Counted from the first letter of the stretch, positions 9,549 to 17,840 are shown. The stretch is DNA of 41,686 nucleotides from UBA4416 sp031539425 (GCA_031539425.1 JAVKLI010000006.1:1-41686), one strand, 5' to 3'. Translations and numbers: made by a program. Notes: a model not told the origin generated them from the sequence alone.

Positions 9549-10664
9549 ATGAAAAAAATATGTATAACCCTAGTAGCCGCAGCTACACTTTTTACACTAA
9601 GCTGTAAAAAAGAAGACAACCAAATAAGCAATAATAACAAACCTAACAGCGGCATATCAGAAGCCGATGCCAAGCTGGAGCGTAGTTTACAAAACTTTAT
9701 AAGCAAAGTAAAAAACTACAATACCAATAACGCAAAAACCCGCACAGCTAGCAATGCCTATAGTTTAGACTCAACAGAGTTTTATTTGGAGACGGCTATG
9801 AATTATGAATATAAAAGGGTAAGTTCAGAAGATGTAAAAGTATATTCAAAAAAAATCTCTTTTAGTATTCCAAAAAATAGTGATGGCTCCATTAACTTTA
9901 CAGCTATTGCTAGCTTGTATACAGCACTTAAAAATGCAGCCGAAACCTATGGAAATGAAGTAGGATTGATTGACCCACACCTAGATTTAAATTTAGAATT
10001 TAAAGAAATGGATTTGCCAAATTATGAACTTATTGCCGATTTTATGTTATTAGCATCATATCATTTTGATGGTGCCACCATGCAAAACCCTTTTGTAATT
10101 GCTTGGCATTATGGTGCGTTCGAGCGTTTAGATGGTTATACTAATCCCCCAACAGGATCATGGACCGGAGCATATAGAGGTATAAAAGACGCAACTACCT
10201 TATTAACCGATTACACAAACTGGCGACATAGAGGAGCTGTGTTTAACGGTTATGGCATTATACCTACGCAAGCTACTCCTCATATCTATTATAGCAATGT
10301 TGATTCAACAATTATAACAGGTATACATAATGGAGGGGATCGTACTTGGTTAAAAACACCATCAGGTAAATCAAGATTATGGTCATCTATTACACCTTGT
10401 CAAGGTAACATTACCTACCCTGTAATAAATGACCATGCTATTTCAGCCGCTGATTTAAATTTTTATTATAACGAAGTTGGCGATTTAGTGCAAGCATATC
10501 CAAAATGGTTACAGTTACAAACAGCAGGGTTTAAAATTATGAGATATAAATTTTATGCAAATGCTATCATAAAATGTGCTACAGGACCAGGACCATTCGT
10601 TGGTGTTCCTCAACATAATCTTATAATATATTATGGCAAACCACACGCTGCACTTCAATTTTAA
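9549..10664 (+). CDS. A1: cassette lipoprotein, constant N-terminus and variable body
   Basis: I recognise no family. The 371-aa protein has a lipoprotein signal peptide with the lipid-carrying Cys19 in TLFTLSCKKED, so it should be anchored in the envelope, possibly at the surface. Residues 1-81 are almost identical to A2 (12536). This part includes a polar linker and the segment GISEADAKLERSL. After residue 81 the two proteins diverge sharply, yet short matches remain: IYYSNV against FYYTNV, and the C-terminal HNLIIYYGKPHAAL against THIVKISYGEVHVRL. The bodies are therefore distant homologues, not unrelated inserts. The body is rich in Tyr, Trp and Gly. Gene B1 follows after 86 bases, across a hairpin. 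Transcription probably starts at the promoter at 9274-9304. Confidence 0.85.
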   Translation: MKKICITLVAAATLFTLSCKKEDNQISNNNKPNSGISEADAKLERSLQNFISKVKNYNTNNAKTRTASNAYSLDSTEFYLETAMNYEYKRVSSEDVKVYSKKISFSIPKNSDGSINFTAIASLYTALKNAAETYGNEVGLIDPHLDLNLEFKEMDLPNYELIADFMLLASYHFDGATMQNPFVIAWHYGAFERLDGYTNPPTGSWTGAYRGIKDATTLLTDYTNWRHRGAVFNGYGIIPTQATPHIYYSNVDSTIITGIHNGGDRTWLKTPSGKSRLWSSITPCQGNITYPVINDHAISAADLNFYYNEVGDLVQAYPKWLQLQTAGFKIMRYKFYANAIIKCATGPGPFVGVPQHNLIIYYGKPHAALQF

Positions 10665-10681
10665 AAGAAAATAAACTATAG

Positions 10682-10727
10682 TTAACTTCATACTTTACTA
10701 GCTAGTAGAGTATGGAGTTAATTTTTA
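10682..10727 (+). terminator. hairpin between A1 and B1
   Basis: The arms TTAACTTCATACT (10682-10694) and AGTATGGAGTTAA (10709-10721) pair with one G-U. The 12-base palindrome TACTAGCTAGTA sits in the loop, and a run of T follows. It looks like an intrinsic terminator or attenuator that would reduce read-through into B1. A different hairpin holds the same position between A2 and B2. Confidence 0.6.
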
Positions 10728-10750
10728 ATTAATATAAAAAAATCAACTCT

Positions 10751-12280
10751 ATGAAACATATGTTTAAAACAACAGCTATCATCATTTTACTAATCAGTAA
10801 AATTCAAGCGCAATCTTCGCTATCATGGAAATATAGATCCCAATCAGTAATACCTGGGTATTATGCTTTTTCTAAACCTGTTGAAGACAGTTCGGGTAAT
10901 GTGTTTGTTTTATCTGTAGAACCTAATAGTTTTTCATCATCATCAAACCTTTCGTTGCTAAAGTTTAATAAATATGGTGCTCAACAAACTTTTATTGATG
11001 TAATGTTGCCTGATACTGGATTAATTTTGGAAGGATTTTTTATACTCCCCAATCAGCATTACTTGGCAGTGGGGCTCAGTGGTAAAGCAATTCCAAACCG
11101 GATGCCCATTTCTAGCCACATATGTGTGCTTGAGTATGATAATAATTTACAACTGATACGTACCCAACACACTGCTTTACCTGAAGATACGCTCAGTTTT
11201 TCTAATTCATTCAGCATGATTAAAACGCGCCAAAACACCATCACGATGATTTTTGGATTGGGCTCCCCTGCTACCCTTTCTACTAAAGTTCAAAAAATAG
11301 TAGAAATAGATATGCAAGGTAATATATTAAAACAAGCGTCTGAGTATATACCTTCGCCAACGAGCCCAATACGCAGGTACCACTGTAACATTGAACAACA
11401 AGATCCTATAACCGGGTATTACAATATTATTGGAACTAGTTCTAATAATTACGAAAATTATATTTTTAAGTATAATACCAACTTGGTATTGGTTGATTCT
11501 TCTAAATTTCATTCAGATTTTTCAAATGTTGATAGTGGCTGTAGAGAATGTAGAGAACAAATAAAGTATGTAACCCAAAAAGCATTTATAACAAACATGA
11601 GTTTTAGTGTGCATAGCAGTGTTAATGGAAGAAGCGTACCAATTACAAAAATAGATGCCCAAGCAGATACTATAATGGCTAAAATTAAATTAGTTAAAAC
11701 GCCATCTGTTACTACTTTTTATTTTAGAAATGCTGATTGGAATTCAATAGATTTTATTGATAGTTCTAAAATATACGTAGTAGGTACTTATGATATAGTA
11801 GGTGGTAAAAGTTATTTTGCTTGTTGGCAAATAGATAAAAATTTAAATATTGCATGGTCACGCTTTATAGGTGGCGAAGCATCTTATATAGCACGTCACA
11901 CTACAGCAACTAAAGATGGTGGCGTTATAATATCAGGAATAATAGGCCCTAGAAATAATCTCCTCACAGACGCCGCCCTTATGATCAAAATAGGCCCCAA
12001 TGGTGAGGTTTTAAATACTAATGAATTACCAAAAGGCACACAAGTGTTGAGCTACTTGGTAGGCCCCAACCCGGTGCAAAATATTTTAAACATACAAAGC
12101 TTTACGCCTAACACTACTATACAAATTGTAAACAGCCTAGGCAAAGTAGTAATGCAGCAGCCCATTACCCAGCAGCAAACGGAGCTTAACCTAAGCCACC
12201 TAAGTGCAGGGGTTTATTTTTATAGGTTTAGCAGCCCAAATGGCTTTATACTACAAAGCGGTAAGCTGGTTAAGGAGTAA
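10751..12280 (+). CDS. B1: secreted protein with T9SS type A sorting domain
   Basis: This 509-aa protein has a signal peptide (about residues 1-20, ending IQAQS). Its body has repeated short beta-strand units of the TKDGGVIISG type, suggesting a beta-propeller. The C-terminal sorting domain GPNPVQNILNIQ ... LSAGVYFYRF ... GKLVKE should direct export by the T9SS and either surface attachment or release. The last 101 residues (from base 11974) match B2 with only a few changes, while the earlier part shares only weak similarity such as LLKFNKYG against LLKLNKYG and FIGG. The gene lies 86 bases after A1. The function is unknown. Its 3' end belongs to the repeat that leads straight into the next promoter. 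Confidence 0.85.
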   Translation: MKHMFKTTAIIILLISKIQAQSSLSWKYRSQSVIPGYYAFSKPVEDSSGNVFVLSVEPNSFSSSSNLSLLKFNKYGAQQTFIDVMLPDTGLILEGFFILPNQHYLAVGLSGKAIPNRMPISSHICVLEYDNNLQLIRTQHTALPEDTLSFSNSFSMIKTRQNTITMIFGLGSPATLSTKVQKIVEIDMQGNILKQASEYIPSPTSPIRRYHCNIEQQDPITGYYNIIGTSSNNYENYIFKYNTNLVLVDSSKFHSDFSNVDSGCRECREQIKYVTQKAFITNMSFSVHSSVNGRSVPITKIDAQADTIMAKIKLVKTPSVTTFYFRNADWNSIDFIDSSKIYVVGTYDIVGGKSYFACWQIDKNLNIAWSRFIGGEASYIARHTTATKDGGVIISGIIGPRNNLLTDAALMIKIGPNGEVLNTNELPKGTQVLSYLVGPNPVQNILNIQSFTPNTTIQIVNSLGKVVMQQPITQQQTELNLSHLSAGVYFYRFSSPNGFILQSGKLVKE

Positions 12281-12286
12281 AATAAA

Positions 12287-12317
12287 TTGCTTTTACATTA
12301 TTTTTTTACTATATTCG
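12287..12317 (+). promoter_or_regulatory. predicted promoter of cassette 2
   Basis: TTG (12287-12289) and TATATTCG (12310-12317) are separated by 20 bases including seven T, the same as in cassette 1. The promoter starts 6 bases after the B1 stop codon. Confidence 0.6.
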
Positions 12318-12364
12318 TTAACCTGTTCTAATCCATTTTAACATTTTAACCAGTTAAATTAAAA

Positions 12365-12415
12365 ATGAAAATACTCAAAAACCTTAATTACGTAGAGAGA
12401 GAGAGAGAGCACTAG
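12365..12415 (+). CDS. leader peptide with (Glu-Arg)n repeat, cassette 2
   Basis: The 16-codon ORF reads MKILKNLNYV, Glu-Arg-Glu-Arg-Glu, His, TAG. The tract is (AG)8, at 12394-12409. Compared with cassettes 1 and 3 the stop is TAG instead of TAA, so a base change has kept the stop. Its role is inferred as for cassette 1. Confidence 0.45.
   Translation: MKILKNLNYVEREREH
12394..12409 (+). repeat. (AG)8 microsatellite
   Basis: Sixteen bases of AG dinucleotides at the position homologous to the (AG)20 tract of cassette 1. The difference of 12 units equals 24 bases, or eight codons. Confidence 0.95.
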
Positions 12416-12535
12416 ATGTTGTTCTAATACACGAGGACCTTAGTTGGTTGTTTTTATAAACAAGTGTTTTTAATTAAATACAAAAACTGAACCAAAATAA
12501 AAATTCAACTAACAAACTTTAAAATTAAAACAACC

Positions 12536-13591
12536 ATGAAAAAAATATGTATAACCCTAGTAGTCGCAGCTACACTTTTTATACTAAGCTGTAAAAAAGA
12601 AGACAACCAAATAAGCAATAACCACAATAAACCCAACAGCGGCATATCAGAAGCTGACGCCAAGCTGGAGCGTAGTTTACAAAACTTTATAAGCAAAGTA
12701 AAAAACTACAATACCAATAACGCAAAAACCCGCACAGCTAGCGATGTCTATAGTTTAGACTCAACAGAGTTTTATTTGGAGGCCGGCATTAATTACCTAA
12801 ATGCGAGTAATCAAATAACCTATGAAAAACAATATACAGATGAGCAAATTTTATCTATTACAAAAAATACAGATGGCACGGTTGATTTTCCAGAAGTAGC
12901 TAACATGTATTTAGAGGTACAAAGTAAAATAACTGAGTTTTTAGGCACCATAATCGAAAGCGATAAAAGTGTGGTATTTACTGATTTAGTAAAGTTAGAC
13001 GAAGGCAGCACTGCCACCATGCAAAAGTATGTATTAAAAACTACAGCTTCAGGGTTAACATATCAACCCTTTTCTAATAATAGTTACAATGGCGGCTCTT
13101 GGTGGGCAGGTGGAAAATGTGGAACCTGTTATGGAGCGAATGTTGATAGGGATGCCAGTACAGAATTAACCAAATGGGTAACAGCAGAATCTAGAAATCA
13201 TATTATTAGTGCACCACCACAACATGAGTTTTATTACACAAATGTAATCTCAACTCCAACTTTATACCCACATAGTATAGGTTGTTCAGGTAGACTCATT
13301 ATGGTTTCTGAACCTGTAGTAGGATATATTCATAACCCACAACTAGATTTAATAACACATCCATTGTGTATTAATCAACAAAAAATGAACGAATATATTA
13401 AAAAGGGCTTATTAATTGGGCAAGAGTGTCAGTTAGTAATATCAGGCCAAACAGTAGGAAAAGTTCCTTTTAATTTTAATTATAGTTATGATATCCGTAT
13501 AGGTATGGCGGCACCAAGAAACTATACTCATATAGTAAAAATATCTTATGGTGAAGTGCACGTTAGGTTAAAAACAACTTCTACAATGTAA
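12536..13591 (+). CDS. A2: cassette lipoprotein, constant N-terminus and variable body
   Basis: A lipoprotein of 351 aa with lipid-carrying Cys19 in TLFILSCKKED. Residues 1-82 are nearly identical to A1, apart from an extra His in the Asn-rich linker. The body then diverges. It contains a Gly/Trp/Cys-rich segment, GGSWWAGGKCGTCYG, and further cysteines around GCSGR, HPLCIN and GQECQL; A1 has only two cysteines after the lipobox. The C-terminus NYTHIVKISYGEVHVRL resembles the A1 end. No known family is recognised. B2 follows after 72 bases across a hairpin. Expression probably depends on the promoter at 12287 and the (AG)8 leader. Confidence 0.85.
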   Translation: MKKICITLVVAATLFILSCKKEDNQISNNHNKPNSGISEADAKLERSLQNFISKVKNYNTNNAKTRTASDVYSLDSTEFYLEAGINYLNASNQITYEKQYTDEQILSITKNTDGTVDFPEVANMYLEVQSKITEFLGTIIESDKSVVFTDLVKLDEGSTATMQKYVLKTTASGLTYQPFSNNSYNGGSWWAGGKCGTCYGANVDRDASTELTKWVTAESRNHIISAPPQHEFYYTNVISTPTLYPHSIGCSGRLIMVSEPVVGYIHNPQLDLITHPLCINQQKMNEYIKKGLLIGQECQLVISGQTVGKVPFNFNYSYDIRIGMAAPRNYTHIVKISYGEVHVRLKTTSTM

Positions 13592-13600
13592 TGCAAACTA

Positions 13601-13638
13601 AAATTAGCACATCAAGTTATGTTGGTGTGCTAATTTTT
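13601..13638 (+). terminator. hairpin between A2 and B2
   Basis: The arms AAATTAGCACATCAA (13601-13615) and TTGGTGTGCTAATTT (13622-13636) pair over 15 bases with one G-U, around a 6-base loop and followed by T. It is a good intrinsic terminator or attenuator for the plus strand. The sequence is unrelated to the A1-B1 hairpin, but position and form are the same. Confidence 0.65.
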
Positions 13639-13663
13639 AAATATACTTTTAATCAAAATTAAT

Positions 13664-15145
13664 ATGAAATCACTACAATTAATTATTTTATCTTTTGTCA
13701 TCCTTTCTATAGCATGCTTTGGGCAAAGCACGCATTGGATTTATAAACAACAACACCCCTTAGATGGATGTTTCACCTCAGCTGTAGAAGACAATGAAGG
13801 GTTTATCTATACAACACAACGGTTTTCAAATATAGGAAACCTTATGGGTAATATAAAACATGCTTTATTAAAATTAAATAAATATGGCGTATTGCAACAA
13901 AGTATCAATATAGACTCGCCTGGAGATTCAATTTTAGAGTTAACTAATTTAATTTTATTACCTAACCAAAATATTATGGCAATTGGTGTGTGGGGGGTAG
14001 GAGATTATACTAACTTAAACACCTTATGGGTATCTGTTTATAACCAACAACTACAAAAGTTATATACTAAAAAACATACAGGTCCCAATTTTTTTTTGAA
14101 CTTTCAAGTTCAAAAAATTACAAAAACTATTCAAAATACTTATGCTGGTTATACCACTTATATGTTTCAAAACTTGACAAATCCAAAATCCTTTTATTAC
14201 GAAATAGATACTTTAGGTAATTTAGTAAGGCCAATAAGCTATACAAATACAGAAGTTTATTTAGCTGATATAATACAAAACCCAACTACAGGGGCCTACA
14301 AAGGTTTTGGTTGGGCAGATGGTTCAACTAATAATATTATAAATTATAACTCACAATTACAGTACCTTGGATATCAATCAATAGCTGATAATGTAAGCAG
14401 CTTTAGAGCAGCAAAATACATTAACCCATCGCATTATTTGTTTGTTTGTACAACTGCAAGTGATTTTACACCCAACTTTAATCAAGATAGAATTATGGTT
14501 TTGAAAAAGAACTTTCTAAAAGATTCTACCATTCAATATAAAATAATACCAGGTATTTCAATAATAGATATAGATTTAGGTGCATCAAATAACAGTATTA
14601 CATTTATTGATACCAATAAAATATTTATAACCGGTCAGGTAGGTTGGTCATACATTTTTAATAACACTTTTAAAAATCATTTAGTTTGTGTACAAATGGA
14701 TAGTCAATTAAACATAAAGTGGAAAAAATTTATTGGTGGCAAAGCACACTATCAACCTTGGAATACCTTAGCTACAAAAGATGGTGGCATTTTAATAATG
14801 GGTAGTTATATAGATAACAGCATGGTTAACCAACGTGACGCCCTTATGATCAAAATAGGCCCCAATGGTGAGGTTTTAAATACTAATGAATTACCAAAAG
14901 GCACACAAGTGTTTAGCTATTTGGTAGGCCCCAACCCAGTTCAAAATATTTTAAATATACAGGGCTTTACGCCCAATACTACCATACATATTGTAAACAG
15001 CCTAGGCCAAGTAGTAATGCAGCAGCCCATTACCCAGCAGCAAACGGAGCTTAACCTAAGCCACCTAAGTACAGGGGTTTATTTTTATAGGTTTAGCAGC
15101 CCAAGTGGCTTTATACTACAAAGCGGTAAGCTGGTTAAGGAGTAA
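13664..15145 (+). CDS. B2: secreted protein with T9SS type A sorting domain
   Basis: The protein has 493 aa, with a signal peptide ending near IACFGQS and a C-terminal T9SS sorting domain nearly identical to that of B1 (GPNPVQNILNIQGF ... LSTGVYFYRF ... GKLVKE). The body keeps weak similarity to B1, for example AVEDNEGFIYTT, ALLKLNKYGVLQQ, KKFIGGKA and ATKDGGILIMG, and is probably a beta-propeller. It should be exported by the T9SS. No enzymatic motif is recognised. After its stop the repeat promoter starts again, but the following leader is cut off by an IS remnant, so no A gene follows. Confidence 0.85.
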   Translation: MKSLQLIILSFVILSIACFGQSTHWIYKQQHPLDGCFTSAVEDNEGFIYTTQRFSNIGNLMGNIKHALLKLNKYGVLQQSINIDSPGDSILELTNLILLPNQNIMAIGVWGVGDYTNLNTLWVSVYNQQLQKLYTKKHTGPNFFLNFQVQKITKTIQNTYAGYTTYMFQNLTNPKSFYYEIDTLGNLVRPISYTNTEVYLADIIQNPTTGAYKGFGWADGSTNNIINYNSQLQYLGYQSIADNVSSFRAAKYINPSHYLFVCTTASDFTPNFNQDRIMVLKKNFLKDSTIQYKIIPGISIIDIDLGASNNSITFIDTNKIFITGQVGWSYIFNNTFKNHLVCVQMDSQLNIKWKKFIGGKAHYQPWNTLATKDGGILIMGSYIDNSMVNQRDALMIKIGPNGEVLNTNELPKGTQVFSYLVGPNPVQNILNIQGFTPNTTIHIVNSLGQVVMQQPITQQQTELNLSHLSTGVYFYRFSSPSGFILQSGKLVKE

Positions 15146-15210
15146 AATAAATTGCTTTTACATTATTTTTTTACTATATTCGTTAAACTGTTCTAATCCA
15201 TTTTAACATT
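14839..15210 (+). repeat. cassette repeat, copy 3 (truncated)
   Basis: This copy holds the B2 sorting domain end and the promoter (TTG 15152-15154, TATATTCG 15175-15182, spacing 20). It then stops within the leader after CATTTTAACATT. The sequence beyond, from AGACCTCTTT, has the look of an IS end. The leader ORF, AG tract and A gene are missing. Confidence 0.85.
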
Positions 15211-15428
15211 AGACCTCTTTCATAATTGACATTATCTAACTGATAACTTCTTAATTATGATGTTAATGATTAGACTATGTTTCTGATTTTTAGGTATGAA
15301 ATGGGAAGACATAAAAAAACAATTAGTTAGCTGTATTTAAGAGACTAACAGGTGTTTCGCTCGATACATTTAAAACGATGTGCTCAGAAGTAATTCGGTT
15401 ATCACCTGGTTCTACCCATAAAGTTTAA
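15211..15428 (+). pseudogene. remnant of an IS5-like insertion sequence transposase
   Basis: The segment starts with AGACCTCTTTCATAAT, which resembles the terminal sequence of IS5-type elements. An ORF begins at 15296 with MKWEDIKKQLVSCI and stops at 15340. In another frame 15336-15428 encodes FKRLTGVSLDTFKTM followed by CSEVIR, typical of the N-terminus of IS5-family transposases. The reading frame is thus shifted and the DDE catalytic part is absent. I see no matching inverted end on the right. The assignment rests on the short FKRLTGVS motif. Confidence 0.5.
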
Positions 15429-15603
15429 GAAGCTTACAATGTGGACAAAGTGATGATTAATCTTAAAAAATGTGTAAAAACCTTAAAGTTAATCCAATAA
15501 TTAACTTTATTTTCGCTAAAAATAAAGTGGAGTCTAGAACCCACTATAATAAACGGAGAGTTACTGAAAATCTTTAAGAGTAGAGAAGTTAAACCAAAAC
15601 AAC
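15429..15603 (+). other. region upstream of the orphan secreted protein
   Basis: No gene is seen here. It holds an AT-rich 10-base dyad, ACTTTATTTT (15504-15513) with AAAATAAAGT (15519-15528) and a loop of 5, of unknown role. No good TAnnTTTG box precedes the ORF at 15604. Confidence 0.4.
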
Positions 15604-16176
15604 ATGTTAACAAAAATATCTTACAAAACTGTATTAAGTTTAAGTCTAATTTTGGTTATGCAACAAAGCACATTTGCGCAAAAAACAAAAGACGGATTAA
15701 AAGCAGAAAGAGAAGTGCTTAAAGCGGAAATGAAATCAAAAGATGCAGAAGACCGCAAAGCAAAATTTGAAAACTTAACTGAACCTAAAGCTTCAGGAAT
15801 TTCAAGCATAGATGGACTTGCAACAAATTTAACAAAAGTGTTAGTTTCAACTAAAGAAATTAAAACTATTGTTCCTGAAATGTACAAAAGAACTGTTGGC
15901 GAATCTGTTGATGGTCTTGTTGACGCTACAGTAAAAAAACCAACTTTAAAAGAATTAACAGCTTTGGGTTTAAATATTGCATCGCAAGTTAAAGCAGTAT
16001 CAGATGCTTCTACATCAATTACTACAGCATCTGCAGATATAAAAAAAGCAGGACTAATGCAAGCCCCGAAAGCCTTAAAATCATTAAATTATTCAAAAGA
16101 AGTTTTAGGATTGCTTGTACCTGAATTAAATTTAAACTCAAAAATTGTAAATAATTTAATTTCAACGTTGAAATAA
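15604..16176 (+). CDS. small secreted helical protein of unknown function
   Basis: I do not recognise this 190-aa protein. It has a signal peptide (residues 1-25, ending STFAQ) followed by a very charged Lys/Glu segment, KDGLKAEREVLKAEMK, that would form a helix. The rest is rich in Ala, Leu, Thr and Lys without aromatic clusters, suggesting an alpha-helical periplasmic or secreted protein. No transmembrane segment follows. The gene stands alone between the IS remnant and a 21-bp hairpin, so it may be part of the accessory island. Confidence 0.7.
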   Translation: MLTKISYKTVLSLSLILVMQQSTFAQKTKDGLKAEREVLKAEMKSKDAEDRKAKFENLTEPKASGISSIDGLATNLTKVLVSTKEIKTIVPEMYKRTVGESVDGLVDATVKKPTLKELTALGLNIASQVKAVSDASTSITTASADIKKAGLMQAPKALKSLNYSKEVLGLLVPELNLNSKIVNNLISTLK

Positions 16177-16214
16177 TATCGAAATTACTAGCTAATATAA
16201 GAATTTAAATTTTC

Positions 16215-16263
16215 TTTTATTATTTTATGAATAGTCTAAATGACTATTCATAAAATAATAAAA
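16215..16263. terminator. 21-bp perfect inverted repeat, probable bidirectional terminator
   Basis: The arms at 16215-16235 and 16243-16263 are perfectly complementary over 21 bases around the 7-base loop CTAAATG. The outer part of the stem is TTTTATTATTTT / AAAATAATAAAA. It lies 38 bases after the stop of the secreted protein gene and in the gap to the convergent glmM-type gene. A terminator is the simplest reading; a tiny mobile-element remnant is also possible. Confidence 0.6.
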
Positions 16264-16457
16264 CTAGTTTTAGGAGTTGTTGAATTTACTTCTGAAGTTA
16301 ATATTTTAAATATTTGTGTGCAATAGTTTCAAAACGAGGAATACAGAGTTATTACGCTTTAGATATGTTTTTATAAATTTAAATTTTATACTTACTTTTT
16401 AAGGGGTTGTCTAATGAACAGGTTAAAAAAAACAACTTTATGTGTTTATAATACAAC
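16264..16457. other. gap before the convergent mutase gene
   Basis: No gene or RNA is seen. The stretch AAGGGGTTGTCTAATGAACAG near 16400 recalls the ends of some insertion sequences but has no partner, so it is left uncalled. Confidence 0.3.
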
Positions 16458-17840
16458 CTATAGCAAAATGAAATTGATTACTTCATTGGCTAAATTATCC
16501 GCATTTTTTTGATTGGTGTGTTCGCTGTAAATTCTAATAATAGGCTCAGTGTTGGATTTTCTTAAATGCACCCATCCTATTTTGAAGGTAATTTTTAAAC
16601 CATCAATAGTTGATAATTGTTGAGATGCGTATTTTGCTTTGACGGTATTTAAAATGCTGTCTATGTTTGTTTGTGGCGTTAATTCAATTTTATTTTTTGA
16701 CATTACATAAATTGGGTATTGTTTTTTTAACTCTGAAGTTTTAAGTTTTGATTTAGCTAAATGCGTTAAAAATAGGGCTATTCCAACTAATGCATCTCTT
16801 CCGTAATGTAATTCGGGTAATATTACACCTCCATTTCCTTCACCTCCAATTACAGCGTTTGTTTCTTTCATTTTAGTTACCACATGCACCTCTCCTACTG
16901 CCGATGCAGCATAACTACCGCCATTTTTTAATGTAACATCTTTTAAAGCGCTGGTAGATGATAGGTTAGAAACTGTGTTTCCATTTTTATGATGTTTTAA
17001 AACGGCATCAGCCACGGCTACTAAGGTGTACTCTTCGCCAAACATAGTGCCATCTTCGCAAACTAAGGCTAATCTATCTACATCAGGGTCTACACTTATA
17101 CCAACGTGTGCTTTATTAGTGATTACACTATTTGATAAGTCTGTTAAATGTTCGGCTAAGGGCTCAGGGTTATGCGCAAAATGACCATGTGCCTCGCAGT
17201 GAATTTTAATCACATTTTTTACTCCTAATTGTTCTAACAGTATAGGCACTATAATTCCGCCTGTAGAATTGATGGCATCTAAACATATCGTAAAATTGGC
17301 TGCTTTAATAGCTTGAACATCTACATATTTTAATTTTAAAATTTCGGAAATATGATGTTCAAAAAAATTAGTTTTAAGAGTGTAGTTTCCTAAAATTATG
17401 GTTTCGGTATAAGTAATTTGATTTTTCTCAACTAAATTTAAAATAGTTAAGCCATCTTGTTCCGATATAAATTCGCCTAAATAGTTAAACAATTTTAAGG
17501 CATTCCATTGTATGGGGTTATGGCTTGCAGTAAGCATAATAGCGCCATTTGATTTTAAATGCGTAACGGCCATTTCAATTGTTGGCGTAGTAGTTAAATC
17601 TAAATCTATTACGTGTATACCCATTCCCATTAGGGTGCCGCTCACAATTTTGCTAAACATATTCCCAGATAATCTGGCATCACGCCCCACCAAAACTGTT
17701 AGTTTATCGGAAGGATTTGTTTGTTTTAACCATTGCCCATATGCACTTGTGTATTTAACACAATCTAAAGGGGTTAAATTTTCTTCTGCAATTCCGCCCA
17801 CTGTACCGCGAATACCAGATATGCTTTTGATTAAAGTCAC
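16458..17840 (-). CDS. glmM: phosphoglucosamine mutase / phosphohexomutase
   Basis: The enzyme interconverts glucosamine-6-phosphate and glucosamine-1-phosphate (or the mannose or glucose equivalents), feeding UDP-GlcNAc and cell wall synthesis. The 460-aa protein starts with IKSISGIRGTVGG. It carries the phosphoserine loop TASHNP (104-109, Ser106), the metal motif DPDVDR (251-256), a sugar-binding GEGNGGVI and a C-terminal phosphate-binding segment RKSNTEPIIRIYSE. The GEGNGG form is the one I associate with Bacteroidota and archaeal-type mutases, so glmM is the likely role, though a phosphomannomutase cannot be excluded. The gene is monocistronic. Confidence 0.85.
   Translation of the reverse strand: MTLIKSISGIRGTVGGIAEENLTPLDCVKYTSAYGQWLKQTNPSDKLTVLVGRDARLSGNMFSKIVSGTLMGMGIHVIDLDLTTTPTIEMAVTHLKSNGAIMLTASHNPIQWNALKLFNYLGEFISEQDGLTILNLVEKNQITYTETIILGNYTLKTNFFEHHISEILKLKYVDVQAIKAANFTICLDAINSTGGIIVPILLEQLGVKNVIKIHCEAHGHFAHNPEPLAEHLTDLSNSVITNKAHVGISVDPDVDRLALVCEDGTMFGEEYTLVAVADAVLKHHKNGNTVSNLSSTSALKDVTLKNGGSYAASAVGEVHVVTKMKETNAVIGGEGNGGVILPELHYGRDALVGIALFLTHLAKSKLKTSELKKQYPIYVMSKNKIELTPQTNIDSILNTVKAKYASQQLSTIDGLKITFKIGWVHLRKSNTEPIIRIYSEHTNQKNADNLANEVINFILL

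Larger units (their letters stand above)
11974..12781 (+). repeat. cassette repeat, copy 2 (complete: B sorting domain, promoter, leader, A-gene 5' end)
   Basis: This is the only complete copy in the window, about 808 bases. It covers the last 307 bases of B1, the intergenic promoter and leader, and the first 82 codons of A2. The 307-base part aligns without gaps to 14839-15145. The rest aligns to 9265-9791 and to 41402-41686. It is long and similar enough for homologous recombination among copies. Confidence 0.9.

Noticed and set aside
9518..9706. Antisense ORF of 62 aa, with a similar 63-aa one at 12505-12696
   Set aside because: They look conserved between cassettes, but only because the DNA below them (the 5' end of A1 and A2) is conserved. 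No independent coding signal is seen.
16395..16420. Possible second IS end (GGGGTTGTCTAATGAACAG)
   Set aside because: It recalls IS ends, but there is no partner end and no transposase sequence, so it cannot be supported.
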